This document shows positions 7,400-15,771 of a stretch of 25,855 nucleotides of DNA, piece by piece. Both the position numbers and the translations under genes were made by a program. The notes beneath the pieces are model-generated. The model worked only from the letters and a program-made list of their open reading frames with translations, did not search any database and was not told the origin of the DNA. Each line of letters begins with the position of its first letter. The first letter of the stretch is position 1. The DNA comes from Planctomycetota bacterium (GTDB taxonomy: Bacteria; Planctomycetota; UBA1135; GCA-002686595): contig JACKHS010000036.1 of NCBI GenBank assembly GCA_020638875.1, forward strand, positions 1 to 25,855. The letters run 5' to 3'.

Positions 7400-8881
7400 G
7401 TGACTTCCGAACCCGACCCCGCGCGCGACGCGCACGTGACCGCCGACGCCCCGCGACCGACGGTCGCGCTCCCCGAAGGCGTGCTCGGACACGAAGTGCT
7501 CGCCGCGCTCGAGCGCTCCGACGTCGTCGTCGAGCGCGTCTCGGCCGACGTCGTCGGCTCGGTGCGCGCGGCGCTCGGGCGGATCGACGGCGACGTGGTC
7601 GTGCTGCGTCGCCGCCAGCTCCAGCCCGCCGACCTGGCGTACCTGCGCGAGCGTGCCGACGACGCGGAGCTGCCCGCGATCGTGGTGCTCAGCGAGGGCG
7701 AGACCGAGGCCGAGCGCGCGGAGCTCCTCGCCGCCGGCGCCGCGCACGTGCTCGACGCCCGCCGGCCGCCCGAGGAGCTCGCGCGCGCGCTCGACACCGT
7801 CACGAACGCGCTGGGCGGCGCCGAGGAGGACGGGCGTGAGCCCGACCCGTCGCTCGCGGACTTCCTCTCGCGCAGCCCCTTCGTGCAGCGCTTCCTCGAC
7901 CTCGTGCGGCGCGTGGCGGACTCCGACGCCTCGCTGCTCATCACGGGCGAGACCGGTGTGGGCAAGGAACACCTCGCGCGCGCGATCCACGCCGAGAGCT
8001 CGCGCTGGGAAGGCCCGTTCGTCGCGGTGAACTGCGCGGCGCTGCCGGACACGCTGCTCGAGAGCGAGCTCTTCGGTCACGAGAAGGGCGCCTTCACCGG
8101 CGCCGACCAGGCGCGCGCCGGCAAGTTCGAGCTCGCGCAGGGCGGCACGATCTTCCTCGACGAGATCGGCGAGACGCCGCAGCACGTGCAGGTCAAGCTG
8201 CTGAACGTGCTGCAGCGCCGCGAGGCGCAGCGCCTCGGCGCGGCCGGGCCCGTCGCGCTCGACGTGCGCGTGATGGCGGCCACGAACCGCGACGTCGAGG
8301 AGGAGGTGCGCGCGGGGCGCTTCCGCGAGGACCTGTACTACCGGCTCAACGTCGTGCAGGTGCGCGTGCCCGCGCTGCGCGAGCGCGTGGAGGACGTGCC
8401 GGACCTCGTCGGCTACCTGATCCGTCGCTTCCGGCGCGCGATGGACGGCGCGACCGCCACCTCGATCTCCGCCGAGGCGCTCGCCGCGCTGCTGCGCTAC
8501 CCGTGGCCGGGCAATGTGCGCGAGCTCATCAACGTCGTCGAACGCGCGATGCTCCTGACCGACGGCGAGCGCATCGAGCTCGAGGCGCTGCCGCCGCGCG
8601 TCGTCGCCGGCGGGAGCGCGGCCGCCGCCGCTGCGACGGCTCAGACCGCGCAGGCGCCGGCGCCCGAGCTGCCCGCGGACTGGCGCGAGCAGACGTTGAA
8701 GGAGGTGCGCGAGGCCGCCGTCGCGCGCGCCGAGCGCGCCTACCTCGACCGCCTCCTGACCGAGACGTGCGGCCACGTGGGCCGCACGGCCGAGCGCGCC
8801 GGCATCAGCCCGCGCGCGCTCTACGACCGACTGCGTCGACACGGGCTCGACAAGGACGACTACAAGGACGCGGAGGACTGA
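7400..8881 (+). CDS. Sigma54-dependent transcriptional activator (NtrC family) with pseudo-receiver domain
   Basis: This 493-residue bacterial enhancer-binding protein would remodel sigma54-RNA polymerase using ATP. Residues about 20-135 have a receiver-like fold pattern, but the phospho-acceptor position reads DVVVLRRRQL, without the Asp, and the N-terminal acidic pair and the KP motif are also missing. The AAA+ domain follows: Walker A GETGVGKE (about 182), the sigma54-contacting GAFTGA loop (about 230), Walker B GGTIFLDEIGE (about 250), and the family segments NPW-like RYPWPGNVREL and RFREDLYYRLNV. The C-terminus is a Fis-type helix-turn-helix (VGRTAERAGISPRALYDRLRRHG). All catalytic parts of the ATPase are intact, so control is probably by partner or ligand binding, not phosphorylation. 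No sensor kinase is adjacent. A tandem gene follows after five bases. Confidence 0.95.
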   Translation: MTSEPDPARDAHVTADAPRPTVALPEGVLGHEVLAALERSDVVVERVSADVVGSVRAALGRIDGDVVVLRRRQLQPADLAYLRERADDAELPAIVVLSEGETEAERAELLAAGAAHVLDARRPPEELARALDTVTNALGGAEEDGREPDPSLADFLSRSPFVQRFLDLVRRVADSDASLLITGETGVGKEHLARAIHAESSRWEGPFVAVNCAALPDTLLESELFGHEKGAFTGADQARAGKFELAQGGTIFLDEIGETPQHVQVKLLNVLQRREAQRLGAAGPVALDVRVMAATNRDVEEEVRAGRFREDLYYRLNVVQVRVPALRERVEDVPDLVGYLIRRFRRAMDGATATSISAEALAALLRYPWPGNVRELINVVERAMLLTDGERIELEALPPRVVAGGSAAAAAATAQTAQAPAPELPADWREQTLKEVREAAVARAERAYLDRLLTETCGHVGRTAERAGISPRALYDRLRRHGLDKDDYKDAED

Positions 8882-8886
8882 CGAGC

Positions 8887-9612
8887 GTGGCGCGAAGCTG
8901 GCCGTCCGGGGAGCGCCTGCTGCGCGTCGAGGTCGCGCTCGGCCCGCGGTCGTCGGTCTCCGCAGCCGAGGCGCTCGTCCTCGAGCTGCGCGCGGGCGAC
9001 GTCGTGGGGCTCCTCGGCGACACGGCGCGCGGCGACGCGCTGCTCGCGCACCTCGCCACGGCCGAGGGCGGCGACACGCCCGAGGTGCGTCGCCTCGCGC
9101 CCGAGGTGTCGCTGGGCGTGCTCGGCGAGGCGCCCGCACCGCGCGAGGACCTCGACGTGCGCGGTGCGCTGCGGGCGCCGGTGCAGCACCTGCGCGCGAT
9201 CGAGGAGCGTTACCTCCGAGCCTGCGAGGATCCCGAGGGTCGCGAGCCGGAGGTCGAGCACCTGCGAGAGCTCATGGACCGGCACGACGTGTGGACCCTG
9301 GACGGCCGCGTCCAGGACGTCGCGGCCGGCCTCGAGGTGCCGGCGCCGGAGACGCGGCTCGCCGACGTGGACGAGGTCGCGCGGCGCCGCGTGGCGCTCG
9401 CGGCGCTGCTGCTGCGCGAATCCGACGTGCTCGTCCTCGACGACCCCGCGCGCGGGTTGTCCGCGGCGGGCGCGCGCTGGCTGTGCGGCGACCTGCGGCG
9501 CCGCCTGGGCGCGGTGCTGCTGCGCGCGCCGGCGCGGCGCCTGCTGCGCGACGTCGCCGTCGAGCTGCTCGAGCCGGACCGCCGGCCCGGCGGCTGCCCT
9601 GCTGGGACGTGA
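8887..9612 (+). CDS. Degenerate ABC-F half-protein, inactive copy of the EttA first domain
   Basis: The GTG at 8887 follows GGAGG by ten bases and sits five bases after the activator gene. The product (241 residues) aligns with the first ABC domain of EttA encoded just downstream: VQHLRAIEERYLRAC with VQHLRDVEERYNEVC, LMDRHDVWTLDGR with FMDHHDVWNLESR, RRRVALAALLLRESDVLVLDDP with RRRVALCKLLLEQPDILLLDEP. Nucleotide-handling motifs are lost: Walker A is GDTARGDAL in place of GRNGAGKST, the signature LSGGE reads ADVDE, the catalytic Glu after Walker B is Asp, and the H-loop THDRYF reads RAPARR. It should not hydrolyse ATP. High third-position GC throughout suggests it was or is expressed. It could regulate the ribosome or EttA, or be a decaying duplicate. 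Confidence 0.8.
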   Translation: MARSWPSGERLLRVEVALGPRSSVSAAEALVLELRAGDVVGLLGDTARGDALLAHLATAEGGDTPEVRRLAPEVSLGVLGEAPAPREDLDVRGALRAPVQHLRAIEERYLRACEDPEGREPEVEHLRELMDRHDVWTLDGRVQDVAAGLEVPAPETRLADVDEVARRRVALAALLLRESDVLVLDDPARGLSAAGARWLCGDLRRRLGAVLLRAPARRLLRDVAVELLEPDRRPGGCPAGT

Positions 9613-9913
9613 CCGGCGCGGTGACCGACCTGCGCGGCCGGCCGCTGGCGGACGTGGTCGTCACGGCGACGCCGCAGGCCGCGCCGGCTGGCCCGCGGTG
9701 CGGGCCGTCACCGACGCGCGCGGCGCCTTCGCCCTGGAGGTCGACGGGCCCGGCCCGTTCCGCCTCGAGCTGCACGCGCGGCCGGCGCACGGGGACGTGC
9801 GGCCGCTGACGCCGCTGGTGCCCTTCGACCCGGCGCCCGGCGGCGCGCGCGCCCTGCTCCTGCGCGTGCGCGTCGACCCGCCCGACGCGGGAGCCGGCGT
9901 GCCGGCGCGCTGA
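9609..9913 (+). pseudogene. Single CarboxypepD_reg-like domain, frame-disrupted, possibly C-terminal part of the ABC half-protein
   Basis: One beta-sandwich domain of the carboxypeptidase regulatory type is recognisable but split between frames: VTGAVTDLRGRPLADVVVTATP in one frame, then from about 9685-9700 AVRAVTDARGAFALEVDG, FRLELHARP and LLLRVRVDPP in the frame one base back, ending at TGA 9913. The first part overlaps the end of the ABC half-gene: the ABC frame stops at TGA 9610-9612, inside GTGA. So either a GTG at 9609 starts a coupled small gene, or a missing base separates what was one ABC-CarboxypepD_reg protein. The second break lies inside the domain and cannot be explained by coupling. 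It is either a sequence error or a decayed gene. Confidence 0.6.
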
Positions 9914-9928
9914 TTCCCGGCGCCCCCC

Positions 9929-9956
9929 TTCACTGCGCGCCGAACGGCCCTATCCT
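9929..9956 (+). promoter_or_regulatory. Candidate promoter of ettA (TTCACT - 16 bp - TATCCT)
   Basis: TATCCT at 9951-9956 lies nine bases before the ettA ATG, and TTCACT (four of six matches to TTGACA) lies 16 bases upstream of it. No Shine-Dalgarno is present, so a leaderless or near-leaderless mRNA is likely. Confidence 0.5.
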
Positions 9957-9965
9957 GTTCGCCCC

Positions 9966-11650
<1,685 letters not shown>

Positions 11651-11651
<1 letters not shown>

Positions 11652-12223
11652 TGGGCGAGCTCGCGCCCTGCGACGACCTCGCCCTCGCGCGGCGGCTGCT
11701 CGAGGCCTACGCGCCGTACGACGACGCGCAGGCGCGCGCGCGCGCCGAGATGCTCGCGTTCGTCGACGCGCACCCGGCCGACGCGCACCGGCGCACGTGC
11801 GCGCCGGGGCACTTGACCGCATCCGCGCTCGTGCTCGACCACGCGGGGGAGCGCGGGCTCCTGACCTTCCACCGGAAGCTCGGCCGCTGGCTGCAGCTCG
11901 GCGGCCACTGCGACGGCGACGCCAACCTGCCGCACGTCGCGCTGCGGGAGTGCCGCGAGGAGAGCGGCATCGACGCGCTCGAGCTCCTCGGCGGCATCGT
12001 CGACCTCGACGTGCACGAGATCCCCGCGCGGCCGGGCGAACCCGCCCACCTGCACCTCGACAGCCGCTTCCTCGTGCGCGCGGCGCCCGGCGCGGCCGCG
12101 GTGCGCAACCACGAGTCGCTCGCGCTGCGCTGGTTCACGCCGCGCGAGCTCGAGGCCGTCGACACGGACGACAGCGTGCGCCGCCTGTTCCGGCTCGCGT
12201 TCGGGTCGGCGTCGGGCCGCTGA
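11651..12223 (+). CDS. Nudix hydrolase with variant Nudix box
   Basis: This 190-residue protein starts at an ATG overlapping the ettA stop (TGATG), so translation is coupled. The Nudix region carries LQLGGHCDGDANL followed by VALRECREESGI. The REUxEExGU core is present, but the Glu expected six residues after the first Gly of the box is Ala, within the GGHxDGD arrangement seen in a subgroup of Nudix proteins. An N-terminal helical section (about 50 residues) precedes the fold and a C-terminal helix follows (TDDSVRRLFRLAF). These enzymes cleave nucleoside diphosphates linked to another group; the substrate cannot be named from sequence. A 14-bp hairpin follows four bases after the stop. Confidence 0.9.
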
Positions 12224-12226
12224 ACG

Positions 12227-12270
12227 CGCGCCGGCCGGCGCCCCCCGCGCGGAGGACGCCGGCCGGCGCG
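12227..12270. terminator. Perfect 14-bp hairpin between convergent genes
   Basis: Arms 12227-12240 and 12257-12270 (CGCGCCGGCCGGCG and complement) with a 16-base loop lie between the Nudix stop (12223) and the stop of the convergent metallo-beta-lactamase-fold gene (12291). No T tract. The position supports a bidirectional terminator. Confidence 0.7.
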
Positions 12271-12290
12271 TGCGTGGGCGCGCGGGGCGC

Positions 12291-13241
12291 CTACTGGGGC
12301 TTCAGCGCGCTGAAGAGCTGGAAGGCGTAGGCGCGCGTCGCGGCGCCGCCCTGGGTCGGGTCCCAGCGCTCCTTCCACTCGTCGAGGTAGCCCTTCTCGA
12401 TGATGCCGTTGGTGTTGAAGCCGTCGTCGATGGCCTTCTGCACCGCCATCAGCGTGCCGTCGAGCATGGAGCGGTACTCCGCCAGCGCCTCGCGGTCGAC
12501 CGGCGCGCCGTGGCCGGGGATCAGCGTGCACTCCTTCGGCAGGAACTTGTCGAGCGCCTCGGCCGCGTCGAGGAGCTGGAAGATGCTGCCGCCGGCCGCG
12601 CTGTCGATGAAGGGGAACTGGTGCGAGTAGAAGATGTCGCCCGTCACGCAGACCTTGCGCTCGGGGAACCACACGACGATGTCGCCGTCGGAGTGACCGC
12701 CGGCGAAGTGCTTGAGCTTGATCGTCTCGCCGCCGAACTCGAGCTCCATCTCGTCGGCGAAGGTCACGTCCGGCAGCGCGTCGCCGGTGAGCGGCGGCTT
12801 GCAGTGACGGCCCTCGATCTTCTCGGAGCCCTCCATGCGCAGCTTCGCGTTCTCGTGCGCGATGATCGTCGCCGTCGCGCCCCACTCGCCGTTCGAGGCC
12901 GTGTGGTCCTCGTGGTAGTGCGTGTTGATCAGGTGCGACACGGGCTTGTCCGTCACCTGCGCGATGGCCTTCTTGATGTTCGGCGCCTCCTCGAGGATGT
13001 GGTTGTCGATGAGGAGCACGCTCTCCGGCCCGACGAAGAACGTGACGAGCTTGCCGCCCGGCCAACGCACCGCGTAGAGGTCCTTGGCGATCTCGCGCGT
13101 CTCGGTCTGGACGATGCGGACGATCTGCTTCTCCTCGGGCGTCTGCGGCGGCGCGTCGCCCCCGCCCTTCTGGGCGGCGAGCGCGAACGGGGCCAGCGGA
13201 GCGAGGGCGAGGGGCAGGCTGAGGAGGGTGGCGATCTTCAT
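12291..13241 (-). CDS. Secreted metallo-beta-lactamase-fold hydrolase
   Basis: This 316-residue protein has a Sec signal (MKIATLLSLPLALAPLAPFALAAQ), so it acts outside the cytoplasm. The metal-binding set is complete: THYHEDHT (His108, His110, Asp112, His113), GGHSDGD (His183), TGDIFYS (Asp202) and IPGHG (His244). This predicts a dinuclear zinc (or iron) hydrolase of the broad group that includes subclass B lactamases, quinoprotein-relay hydrolases and cyclase-like proteins. Nothing in the sequence fixes the substrate, and true lactamase activity is only one option. No Shine-Dalgarno site is seen; a TAGGCT box lies 28 bases upstream. It is convergent with the Nudix gene and isolated from the sirtuin gene by a 352-base gap. 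Confidence 0.93.
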   Translation of the reverse strand: MKIATLLSLPLALAPLAPFALAAQKGGGDAPPQTPEEKQIVRIVQTETREIAKDLYAVRWPGGKLVTFFVGPESVLLIDNHILEEAPNIKKAIAQVTDKPVSHLINTHYHEDHTASNGEWGATATIIAHENAKLRMEGSEKIEGRHCKPPLTGDALPDVTFADEMELEFGGETIKLKHFAGGHSDGDIVVWFPERKVCVTGDIFYSHQFPFIDSAAGGSIFQLLDAAEALDKFLPKECTLIPGHGAPVDREALAEYRSMLDGTLMAVQKAIDDGFNTNGIIEKGYLDEWKERWDPTQGGAATRAYAFQLFSALKPQ

Positions 13242-13269
13242 GGCGTTCGGGGAGTCGTGAGCGGGCCAG

Positions 13270-13275
13270 AGCCTA
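13270..13275 (-). promoter_or_regulatory. Candidate -10 box (TAGGCT) for the metallo-beta-lactamase-fold gene
   Basis: Minus-strand TAGGCT 28 bases before ATG 13241 fits the TANNNT pattern seen before many genes here and is identical to the box before tig. It would give a leader of about 20 bases. Confidence 0.4.
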
Positions 13276-13470
13276 CGCAGCGGCGCGCCGGCCGCGAGCG
13301 TCCGTCGGTGGATTCCTGGCCCCGGGAGGGCCCTGCGCGGGCGCCGGGGGCGCGCGGCGACGGGCTCCTATGCATCGGCCCGCGCGACCGCCGGCTGGAG
13401 CCCCCGCGCCGTGATCGCCCGGCGGCCATTGACGGATCCGTGCGGCGGGTGGATCATCGGCCGGAGGCCT

Positions 13471-13599
13471 GCGTGAGCGCGACCCGAGCGCTCCCCGGCC
13501 GCCTGAGCCGGCCCTTCCAGGGCCCCGAGAAGGAGAGAGATCTCGAGCGTCGTCCTGGACGGCACTCGAGGTCCTTCCTCTCCCGGCTCGCGCTCACGC
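13471..13599. repeat. Long imperfect inverted repeat downstream of the sirtuin gene
   Basis: The outer arms 13471-13482 (GCGTGAGCGCGA) and 13588-13599 are exact inverted copies. Between them an inner imperfect stem pairs roughly 13532-13555 (GGAGAG...CTCGAG...GTCGTCC) with 13557-13583 (GGACGGC...CTCGAG...CTCTCC) around a tight TCCTGGA apex. The sirtuin stop codon lies inside the right outer arm. The rest of the 352-base gap 13242-13593 shows only a promoter box and no gene. It could be a terminator for the sirtuin gene or a small mobile palindromic element; no second copy is visible in the window. Confidence 0.5.
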
Positions 13600-14310
13600 C
13601 GGCCAGCGCGCCAACCACTCGTCGACGAGGCGCGGCAGGGCCTCCGCCGCGTGCCCGCCGACGAAGCGATCCGCGCGATCGAGGTTCGCGGGCGGCTCGA
13701 GCGCCTGCACCACCGTCTCCGCGCTCCACGCGCGCGCGAGCGCGAGGTAGCCCGCCGCCGGCCAGACGTTGCCGCTCGTGCCGGCCGCGAGGAACACGTG
13801 CGCGGCGCGCACCGCGGCCTCGATCTCGTCGAGGAACAGCGGCATCTCGCCGAACCACACGACGTCTGGCCGCAGGCGCGGGTGCGCGCAGCGCGGGCAC
13901 GGCACGAAGCGCGCGGGGTCGAGGTGCTCGCGGTCGTCCACGCGCGCGCCGCAGGCTTCGCAGCGCAGGCGCGCGAGCTGGCCGTGCATGGCGAGCACGG
14001 TCGAGCCGGCGCGCTGGTGCAGGTCGTCGACGTTCTGGCTGACGAGCGTCAACGCGCCGCCGCGCGCGGCGAGCTCGCGCTCGAGCCGCGCCAACGCGTG
14101 GTGCGCGGCGTTGGGCTCGACGTCGCGCAGCGCGGCGCGGCGGCGCTGGTAGAAGCGCCAGACGAGCGCCGGGTCGCGCGCCCACGCCTCGGGCGTGGCG
14201 ACGTCCTCGACGCGCTGCTGCTCCCACAGGCCGCCGCCGCCGCGGAAGGTGGCGAGGCCCGAGTCGGCGCTCACGCCCGCGCCGGTGAGCACGACGATGC
14301 GCGGCTCCAT
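13594..14310 (-). CDS. cobB: Sir2-family NAD-dependent protein deacylase (class III/SIRT5-like)
   Basis: This 238-residue sirtuin has the NAD-binding GAGVSADSGLATFRG (residues 10-24), SQNVDDLHQRAGS with catalytic His109 in MHG, zinc cysteines Cys117/Cys120 and Cys138/Cys141, and AGTSGNVWPAAGY. Tyr54 and Arg57 in WRFYQRRR match the Tyr/Arg pair that lets class III sirtuins and E. coli CobB bind succinyl and malonyl groups, so desuccinylation or demalonylation of lysines is likely along with deacetylation. It lacks an N-terminal extension. TACCCT lies six bases before the ATG, with no Shine-Dalgarno, implying a leaderless transcript. It is divergent from the SRPBCC gene with a 99-base shared promoter region. 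Confidence 0.95.
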   Translation of the reverse strand: MEPRIVVLTGAGVSADSGLATFRGGGGLWEQQRVEDVATPEAWARDPALVWRFYQRRRAALRDVEPNAAHHALARLERELAARGGALTLVSQNVDDLHQRAGSTVLAMHGQLARLRCEACGARVDDREHLDPARFVPCPRCAHPRLRPDVVWFGEMPLFLDEIEAAVRAAHVFLAAGTSGNVWPAAGYLALARAWSAETVVQALEPPANLDRADRFVGGHAAEALPRLVDEWLARWPA

Positions 14311-14316
14311 GGCCCC

Positions 14317-14322
14317 AGGGTA
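14317..14322 (-). promoter_or_regulatory. Candidate -10 box (TACCCT) of the sirtuin gene
   Basis: Minus-strand TACCCT ends six bases before ATG 14310 with no Shine-Dalgarno in between, which fits a leaderless start. Confidence 0.5.
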
Positions 14323-14395
14323 GCCGAGCGCGCGGCGTCGCGGGCCGCGGCTCCGCCCGCACGCGAACGGCCGCGCGTTCGCGCCGCGGCCGCGC

Positions 14396-14401
14396 TAAGC
14401 T
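14396..14401 (+). promoter_or_regulatory. Candidate -10 box (TAAGCT) of the SRPBCC gene
   Basis: TAAGCT ends eight bases before ATG 14410, with no Shine-Dalgarno. The divergent sirtuin box lies 74 bases away, so the two promoters share one short region. Confidence 0.5.
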
Positions 14402-14409
14402 CTCGGCCC

Positions 14410-14946
14410 ATGAAGGTCGTCAAGTTCTGCCTGCTGCCCGTCCTCGCCGTCTTCGTCCTGGGCGGCCTCGCCGCCTGGTGGTTCACCAAGGACCTGCCCC
14501 GCGAGTGGAACGTCGACGTCAGCGTCGACGTCGACGCCCCCGCGGCGGAGATCCACCCGTGGATCGAGGACCTGCACCGCTGGCCGGAGTGGAGCGCGTT
14601 CCGCGAGCAGTACCCCGACGACGCGTACACCTTCACCGGCGCCGAGCGCGGCGTCGGGGCCGAGATGACGACCGTCGGCGGCGGCAGCCGGGTGCACCTC
14701 GTGATCACCGCCAGCGACCCGACCAAGGGCGTCTGGTTCGACGAGACGCTCGAGGACAAGCTGAACGCCAAGGGCGTGATCCTCTACGAGGAGCACGACG
14801 GCCGCACCACGCTGCGCTGGCAGGACCACGGCCAGGTCGGCGACTTCTTCCTGATGCGGCTGGCTGTGCGCGTGCTGCAGGACAGGCTGAGCGACGCCTT
14901 CGCGAAGAACCTCGCGGTGCTGAAGCAGAAGGTCGAGGCGCAGTAG
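14410..14946 (+). CDS. Membrane-anchored SRPBCC (polyketide-cyclase/START-like) protein
   Basis: This 178-residue protein has one N-terminal helix (VVKFCLLPVLAVFVLGGLAAWWF) acting as membrane anchor or uncleaved signal. It is followed by a helix-grip domain of the SRPBCC superfamily: VSVDVDAPAAEIHPWIEDLHRWPEWSAF near the start is the typical opening strand and helix, with VGAEMTTVGGGSRVHLVIT and a closing long helix (DRLSDAFAKNLAVLKQKVE). These domains hold a hydrophobic ligand cavity. No enzyme-specific residues can be named, so ligand binding or cyclase-like activity is open. The small ORF at 14960 follows after 13 bases. Confidence 0.9.
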   Translation: MKVVKFCLLPVLAVFVLGGLAAWWFTKDLPREWNVDVSVDVDAPAAEIHPWIEDLHRWPEWSAFREQYPDDAYTFTGAERGVGAEMTTVGGGSRVHLVITASDPTKGVWFDETLEDKLNAKGVILYEEHDGRTTLRWQDHGQVGDFFLMRLAVRVLQDRLSDAFAKNLAVLKQKVEAQ

Positions 14947-14959
14947 GCGCCTGCACCCC

Positions 14960-15127
14960 GTGGCCGGCGACGCGCTGGACGGCCCTCGCGCGCCGGGCCC
15001 GTCGAGGCTCGACACGACAGCAGGCGCGCGCCGTCGCGACCTCGCCGTGCTCGTGCTCGCCGCGCTGGCCGACGGCGTCTACGCGCTGTGGCCGCGCGAG
15101 GGGCCCGACCCCTGGGAGGTCGTGTGA
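14960..15127 (+). CDS. Possible 55-residue protein
   Basis: A GTG-started frame in the gap between the SRPBCC and GNAT genes. By hand count about nine in ten codons end in G or C, matching real genes here. It reads as a basic, flexible N-terminus (GARRRDL), a moderately hydrophobic stretch (LAVLVLAALADGVYALW) and a polar end (REGPDPWEVV). No Shine-Dalgarno is obvious; it may be translated by coupling to the gene before it. No family is recognised. In DNA this GC-rich a short open frame can occur by chance, hence moderate confidence. Confidence 0.45.
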   Translation: MAGDALDGPRAPGPSRLDTTAGARRRDLAVLVLAALADGVYALWPREGPDPWEVV

Positions 15128-15142
15128 GGTTGCGGACAGGCC

Positions 15143-15601
15143 CTAGCGCTCCATCCACTCCCAGCGGCGCGTGAAGCCCCAGCGCTCGCCCATCGAGATC
15201 AGGGCGTCGTCGTTGTGGCCCACGCGGCCGGCGAGGCGCGCGAGGCCGCGCTCGGCGAGCTGCGCCGTGCACTCCTCCACGAGCGCCCGCGCGAGGCCGC
15301 GGTGACGCACGCGGCGGTCGACGTGGAGCAGCAGCACGGTGGGCACGCGCTCGCGGGTCAGCGGTTCGACGAAGGCGCCCACGAGGCACAGCCCGAGGTC
15401 GCCCGCGCCGGGCGCGCTCTCGGCCACGAGCAGCACGGTCTCGGGCGCGCCGAGCTCGGCCTCGAGGAACGCGAGCGCCGCGCCCTGCGGCCAGGGCTCG
15501 TCGCGGTGCTCGGCGCTCTGCTCGGCGCCCAGGGCGTCGAGGCGTCCGGCCAGCGGCCGCGCGGTCTCCAGGTCGTGAACGGTGCGCAGGTGGACCTCCA
15601 T
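15143..15601 (-). CDS. GNAT-family N-acetyltransferase
   Basis: This 152-residue protein with a single GNAT fold would transfer acetyl from acetyl-CoA to an amine. The central strand (VPTVLLLHVDRRV) leads into the CoA pyrophosphate loop RHRGLARALVEECTAQL, a recognisable R-x-x-G-x-A motif A. The C-terminal GERWGFTRRWEWME matches the usual GFxxxxx closing strand. The substrate cannot be deduced. TACCTT lies six bases before the ATG with no Shine-Dalgarno. The gene is divergent from tig and convergent with the small ORF at 14960. Confidence 0.9.
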   Translation of the reverse strand: MEVHLRTVHDLETARPLAGRLDALGAEQSAEHRDEPWPQGAALAFLEAELGAPETVLLVAESAPGAGDLGLCLVGAFVEPLTRERVPTVLLLHVDRRVRHRGLARALVEECTAQLAERGLARLAGRVGHNDDALISMGERWGFTRRWEWMER

Positions 15602-15607
15602 CGCCGA

Positions 15608-15613
15608 AAGGTA
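15608..15613 (-). promoter_or_regulatory. Candidate -10 box (TACCTT) of the GNAT gene
   Basis: Minus-strand TACCTT ends six bases before ATG 15601, again placing the probable transcript start at the start codon. Confidence 0.5.
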
Positions 15614-15666
15614 GCACGCCGCCGCCGGAAACCCCCTGCGGCCTTGGCCGCGCGCGGAGGGCGGGG

Positions 15667-15672
15667 TAGGCT
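15667..15672 (+). promoter_or_regulatory. Candidate -10 box (TAGGCT) of the tig-clpP unit
   Basis: TAGGCT is the only TANNNT box noticed between the GNAT start and tig. It lies about 100 bases before the tig GTG, so unlike most genes here tig would have a leader of about 90 bases. That leader shows no ORF or riboswitch I recognise. Confidence 0.4.
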
Positions 15673-15771
15673 CCCGGGTTCCCTGGGCCTCGTCGCGACC
15701 GCGGCGGGGCCCTCGCCACCACTCCCCGACCCCCGAGGAGCGCCCGCCGAGCGTGCGGGCGCAGCGTCCCC

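Noticed and set aside
12270..14042. 590-codon plus-strand open frame
   Set aside because: Antisense to the metallo-beta-lactamase-fold and sirtuin genes, both with full sets of catalytic residues.
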